Assembly: GCF_945859705.1 (NCBI RefSeq)
Contig: NC_079136.1
Coordinates: 113,666,028 to 113,730,027 of the forward strand
Length of the DNA: 64,000 nucleotides
Source: Episyrphus balteatus
Lineage: Eukaryota > Arthropoda > Insecta > Diptera > Syrphidae
Reading direction: 5' to 3'
Made by a program: the position numbers and the translations under genes. The notes beneath the pieces are model-generated. The model worked only from the letters and a program-made list of their open reading frames with translations. It was not told the origin of the DNA and searched no databases. This document shows positions 59,729 to 64,000 of the stretch, one piece after another. Positions within the stretch are counted from its first letter, which is position 1, and the number at the start of each line of letters is the position of its first letter.

Positions 59729-61801
59729 CATAGCCGTAGCTAGGATTTCATTTCGAGAGGGGTTAGCTCAGGCCGGGCAAAATTTTTTTTATATATTGTT
59801 ACATGCGAGCGTAAGCGAGGAAAAAAATTTTGTAGAAGCCTTCCTAAACCTTATAAAAAAAAAAATTCGTAAATATCATATAAAAAAAACACTAGATATT
59901 ATCAATGGTTTTAACAGCCAGAAGTTAAATCATAAATTGACTTTTTTCTCTCTGATGAGATTTATGTATTATTTTTTTTCAAATTTCTTTGTTTATTAAA
60001 AGTTTTGAACATTAAAGTCTAGTACGCGAAATTTTCCATACAAAATTTCGTTAACGAAATCCGGAACGAAAATTTCGTTTTGCTTTTCGTTTTTCAGCAC
60101 ACAGCTCTAGCGAAAAATTGGAGAGTTTTCACTCATTTGTCATTTACTTTTTACTGTCCTGTGCATTTTTCTTGACTTTAAGAGCAGTGTTGACGGTTTT
60201 TTCACTTCATTTATTTCTTGCTTTAAAAATTATTTTCTGTTGATTTTTCTTGATTTTAAATTAATTTTGAATTTTTTTATTTTGACTTTGACAGAATACG
60301 CGATGATATTTTTTCTTTGTCGACTTTGGAGACTTGAAAATTTTTCGTTTGGCATCAGCAGCGTATTAGGCTTTAGTAACTAGGCAGCTCTAGGGAAAAA
60401 TTGGAAAGTATTCACTCATTTGTCACTTACTTTTTATTGTCCTGTGCATTTTTCCTAAATCCAAGAGCAGTGTTTTTTCACTTTTAACTTATTTATTTTT
60501 TGTGTTAAAAATTATTTTCTGTTGTTTTTTCTTGATTTTTAATTAATTTGGATTTTTTTATTTGACTTTGACAGAATACTCGATGATATTTTTTCGTTAG
60601 CATTTTCGTTGTCGATTGATTTTACGTAGTTTTATGGTGGCTTTTCCCTCAGTATATCTTTAGAGAATATATTTTTCATAAAACCTAGAATTTAACTATT
60701 ATTCGGAATGATTTTGCGTTGAAGATGAACATTTTAAAATCAACGTGGAAAAAAGGTTAATTTTTGATGGTTTCGTATCTTAAAGTCACATAAATCAAAG
60801 TAGTTCATCTTTGAAACAACGATGTTTCAACTTCAATTTATTTTTTCCCTCAGTATACAAATTTAACCTGCACCCAGAACAGGATAAATCTTTAGCGGCT
60901 GAAATTTTGTCTTTTCACCTCTATAGTGTCCATATCCTTGGCTAAATATTTAACTCAATTCACCTCAAATAATTATTTTTTTTATTAAATGTCAATGTAA
61001 AATAAATTGTATATCACGCCTGAATTTGAAAAATCGAGTTTTTAACCCCTAGTTCCGAAGTTAAGCAAAATATTTCAAAAATGCTTTTTACTTTTACGCT
61101 AGTTAAGATTCAAATAGATAGGTCTATAAAGTACAAAAATAATCAGTATTTGTGATAAGTATCTACAGAAAAAATGCAACCCAAACGTCATAATATATAT
61201 CGTTTAAAAATGAAAGTTTCCAATATTTAGGCTGAAGGAACAATTTTCTTGCATTCTCGTTTCTTGTTCATATTCAGCCTAGTTTGCTGTGTTACCACAA
61301 GCTTTAACAAGTCAGTAATCTGAATTTGACCAAAAAAAATTATTTAGCATACAACTATAAGTATTGCATTCCCAAGAAAAAACAAAAAATGCATAGTTTT
61401 TGTGTTTATGTCGTATTATTTCAAAAGTGAGCTCTTTTAGCAAAAATAAATTGTATACTTTCTTAAAAAGAGACAATCAATTTATAATTATCCATTTTTG
61501 TGTACGACTTATCGTTCCCACTCAAAAGAGGGTTGAAAATTTCATACAAATAAGTAGATAGATACTTCTTTTATATATTTTATTTTGTTCAAAGTTTTTT
61601 GAAACTATACCGTGACAAAATTGGAGATTTTCGATTTATCACTAAAATATAAAAGCAATCCATCAAGTTCGGCATATATATGCACAAGTATGTATTAGGG
61701 TTAGGGTTGTATTTGTTCAAATTCTCATCATATGATTTTCTAAAAAAAATTTCGGGGGGGGGGTTAAACCCTGTAACCCCCCCCCTCTAAATACGGCTAT
61801 G
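59729..61801. mobile_element. hAT-like non-autonomous element (2073 bp)
   Basis: Perfect 10-bp terminal repeats CATAGCCGTA / TACGGCTATG are flanked by an identical 8-bp duplication GGCGATAG (59721-59728 and 61802-61809). Subterminal GGATTTCATTTCGAGAGGGG parallels GGATTTCGTTTCGGGG in the 33.4-kb hAT-like element, so the two are related. The interior holds a ~283-bp tandem repeat. No transposase frame. Confidence 0.85.
60105..60600 (+). repeat. Tandem repeat, period ~283 bp, inside the hAT-like element
   Basis: CTCTAGCGAAAAATTGGAGA..ACAGAATACGCGATGATATT near 60105-60309 recurs as CTCTAGGGAAAAATTGGAAA..ACAGAATACTCGATGATATT near 60388-60591, with moderate divergence. A related GACTTTGGAGACYTAGAAAA fragment appears at 63712. 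Confidence 0.65.
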
Positions 61802-62277
61802 GGCGATAGCATCTTCAAGATGTTGTTGTTAAAAGATTATGGATAATGGAATTGAAAGAAAACAGCAGCCTAACAAGTTACAAATTAGCAACAAGTTAGC
61901 ATTTAATTAGCTACAATTTTGGACAATAATGTCCGCTAACTTCAGTGTTTTTGAATAACAAAAACACTTTTGAGGCTATAAAAACCAAGTTTGTGGAATT
62001 GAAAAGCAAAAGCTACAAATTGGAAGGTGCGCCGAACCTATTGTTTTTAATCATTTCAGATTTTTTTTCACTTACTTCAGAAAGTTCAATAACTGAAGAA
62101 CCATGCGAGCTATACAAATTAGCATTTAATTCGCTTCAATTACTAAGATTAATTTTTTTTTATTCTGCCACAAAGTGTCCAATTTTAATTTATTATATTA
62201 TATTTATTTTATTCTGTTTCAATTTGAATTTAAATATGTTTCATGTTAGTTCTTTCAACATTAAATCAACGTTGAAC

Positions 62278-62543
62278 ATATCGACGGTTAAACTTCATAA
62301 CCTCGTAAGTCGTTTTTGCAAGTTTTTCAGAAATCAAAAAATAAAATGTTGTGTTTCTTGTTTTTGTATGCTGGGATCTATCAATACGAGTGTTTGAATT
62401 TTGTCATTCCTGAAAAATGTTCAGAACAACATTGTTAAGCTGAATATACCAAAAGATAGCTCTGAATTTTCTGAATTGTTTGCATTAATAATATTTTTTC
62501 GAATTTTTAGACTTACGAGGTTATGAAGTTTAACCGTCGATAT
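62278..62543. repeat. 34-bp exact inverted repeat with ~200-bp spacer
   Basis: ATATCGACGGTTAAACTTCA begins the left arm (62278-62311). The exact inverse is at 62510-62543. The 150-codon frame at 61945-62397 ends inside the spacer and has no recognisable domain, so I do not call it a gene. Confidence 0.75.
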
Positions 62544-62739
62544 TACATCTTACGTTGCGTTTTTTCCCTTAGTGTAGGGAATTATTTCCCTGTACCACAA
62601 ATAAGGACAACCCTACGGTGAGCAAATAAGGGGTATTTAGCTTTTTTAAAGACGAAGAATGTATGTCATGTATTATTATCGAAGGTCTTTTTTGATACAC
62701 GGAAAAAAAAATTTGATAATAACAGCTATCAAATTGACA

Positions 62740-62935
62740 TTTTTCAGTGACAAAAGTCGTCCAACAATTAAAATATCAATTTTGATATTTTATCATATCA
62801 TTTTGACATTTTTTAATTTCAGGTGGGATAATGAAAATTTCACTTTGACAATTAAAATATCATTTTAACATTTTTTTAAGTTTCAGTGGATAGTGAAAAT
62901 TTCACTTTAACAATTAAAATATCAATGTTGACTAG
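62740..62935 (+). repeat. Short tandem repeat of ~65-70-bp units
   Basis: Units share GATAATGAAAATTTCACTTTGACAATTAAAATATCA-like sequence; the clearest repeats begin near 62828 and 62889, with a more diverged one near 62745. Confidence 0.5.
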
Positions 62936-63080
62936 ATTTTACGTTTTAGTTTATTATAATGAAACCGATTTCTTTCCTTTTCTTTACTATTTTAAGTATT
63001 TTCTTTCTTTTTTCAAAACATTACTGAAAGGGAATATTCTTTACAAAATAGTGGTGATATTATTTTTTCTATTATAGGTA

Positions 63081-63997
63081 CGGGGACCATATTTCTGGAA
63101 GCCAAACCCGGGACAGATACAAAATTCATTGGATCGTTTTGAAAATATTGATTCTTCAAAAAAAAATTCCAATTTTTTTTAAAAGAGTTTATTTTTGTTA
63201 TGCCAAATTCGCACCCGTGTGCCGACAGAGGGATAATAATGTCTGTTAATAACTTCTAAAAAAATATTTTTTTAATCAAAGTACGGGAGAGCTGCTTTTT
63301 AACATTATAATTTTATTTTAAATAATTTTGAAATTGTATGATCTTTAACACATAACTTTTAACATATCCTTGAAAGTCTTGAAACTTATCTGGGTTACTT
63401 GATCTTGCATATGTTGTTCTTTATTCGAATACATTTTTCCTGGTGTACCAACCACACAAACAGAAGCTGGCTGGAACTAAATAATTGACGAACATTTAAA
63501 AAAAACTATAGCCAAGTCTAGAGGCGAAACGAAAATTATAATACAAAACCATTACAACGAAATCATAAACAAAAATTTTGCTTTTCGTTGCACAATACGC
63601 AGCTTAGGCAACGAAGTTCTTATCTGGAATAGAATACATATATGGAGAGTTTTCAATTGGTTGTAACCTCCATTTATTTGTGTAGGCAATTTTTCTTGCA
63701 GTAGTTTTTTGACTTTGGAGACCTAGAAAATTTTTCGTTTTGCTTAAGCAGCGTAGGCTTAGTGCTTTATCCGAAAAATTAGAAAAATTTTAATTTCCAA
63801 CCACTGTTTTCTTGTTTTTCGTACAAAGTATTTAAAATATTGAATACAAAAATCAGAGAATGTGAAAATACGGAGCAATCACGGGACAAATTACAAAATA
63901 CGGGACACTTATACGTCCCGGGTTTCTTAAATAAAAACCCGGGACAAGCTGTAGAAATACGGGACAGTCCCGGGTAAACCGGGACGGATGGTCACCG
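63081..63997. mobile_element. TA-flanked element with CGGKGACCAT ends (917 bp)
   Basis: The left end CGGGGACCATATTTCTGG and the inverse of the right end (CGGTGACCATCCGTCCCGG) both lead into CCCGGGACAG/CCCGGGACTG blocks. TA flanks both sides (63079-63080 and 63998-63999). CCCGGGAC motifs crowd the right end. No coding capacity. Confidence 0.7.
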
Positions 63998-64000
63998 TAA

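Noticed and set aside
61945..62397. 150-codon frame next to the hAT-like element
   Set aside because: Strongly AT-biased composition, no domain, and it runs into an inverted repeat. Chance openness is likelier than a transposase remnant.

Overview
This is AT-rich eukaryotic nuclear DNA. It shows GT-AG introns, AATAAA poly(A) signals, many microsatellites and a very high density of non-coding transposable elements (TEs). CAA/CAG-type triplet tracts, TATG/CATA runs and the short phase-matched introns fit an insect, most likely a fly (Diptera). That placement is an inference, because no marker gene is present. There is no bacterial-style gene organisation, rRNA or CRISPR array.

I can support only one protein-coding gene: a five-exon plus-strand gene at 49756-54777 encoding a 309-residue coiled-coil protein. 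All four introns have canonical splice sites and keep the reading frame, and poly(A) signals follow the stop codon. I could not assign it to a named family. The other open frames are short, lie in low-complexity DNA or inside repeats, and do not join into a gene.

The rest is mainly a graveyard of non-autonomous elements, several with recoverable boundaries. From left to right: a 85-bp hairpin (6875-6959); a near-exact tandem duplication carrying a fold-back element (7899-10511); a MITE (14065-14506); a PIF/Harbinger-type MITE (20417-20710); a CACGACTG-family repeat (20765-21167); a second CACGACTG-family copy (25467-28029) interrupted by copy 1 of a composite element (26070-27690); a TTAA-flanked piggyBac-type MITE (28234-28936); a TA-flanked element (29076-29920); a hAT-like element with an 8-bp target duplication (33431-35814) that carries a second fold-back element (33981-34447); composite copy 2 (36578-38766) with a 96-bp perfect palindrome; a second TA-flanked GGGG element (43306-44263); a long fold-back element (45417-49375) whose right arm is split by composite copy 3; then the gene. 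After the gene come a CACGACTG copy (55465-55993), a TGGTGTA-rich element (55998-57023), a CCGGG/GGTTGCCA element (57024-58678) with internal Harbinger-like duplications, a second hAT-like element (59729-61801), and a TA-flanked element ending 3 bp from the window edge (63081-63997).

The most unusual object is the three-copy composite element. It combines a duplicated ~0.5-kb unit, arrays of AGCTC-type repeats and a ~14-bp minisatellite. In copy 3 it sits inside an otherwise symmetrical fold-back element, so the uninterrupted arm gives the pre-insertion sequence. Less AT-rich blocks (about 11.6-12.4, 16.8-17.6, 22.7-24.4, 30.5-31.6 and 40.7-42.1 kb) look like single-copy DNA without genes and could hold regulatory sequence or be introns of a larger gene outside the window.
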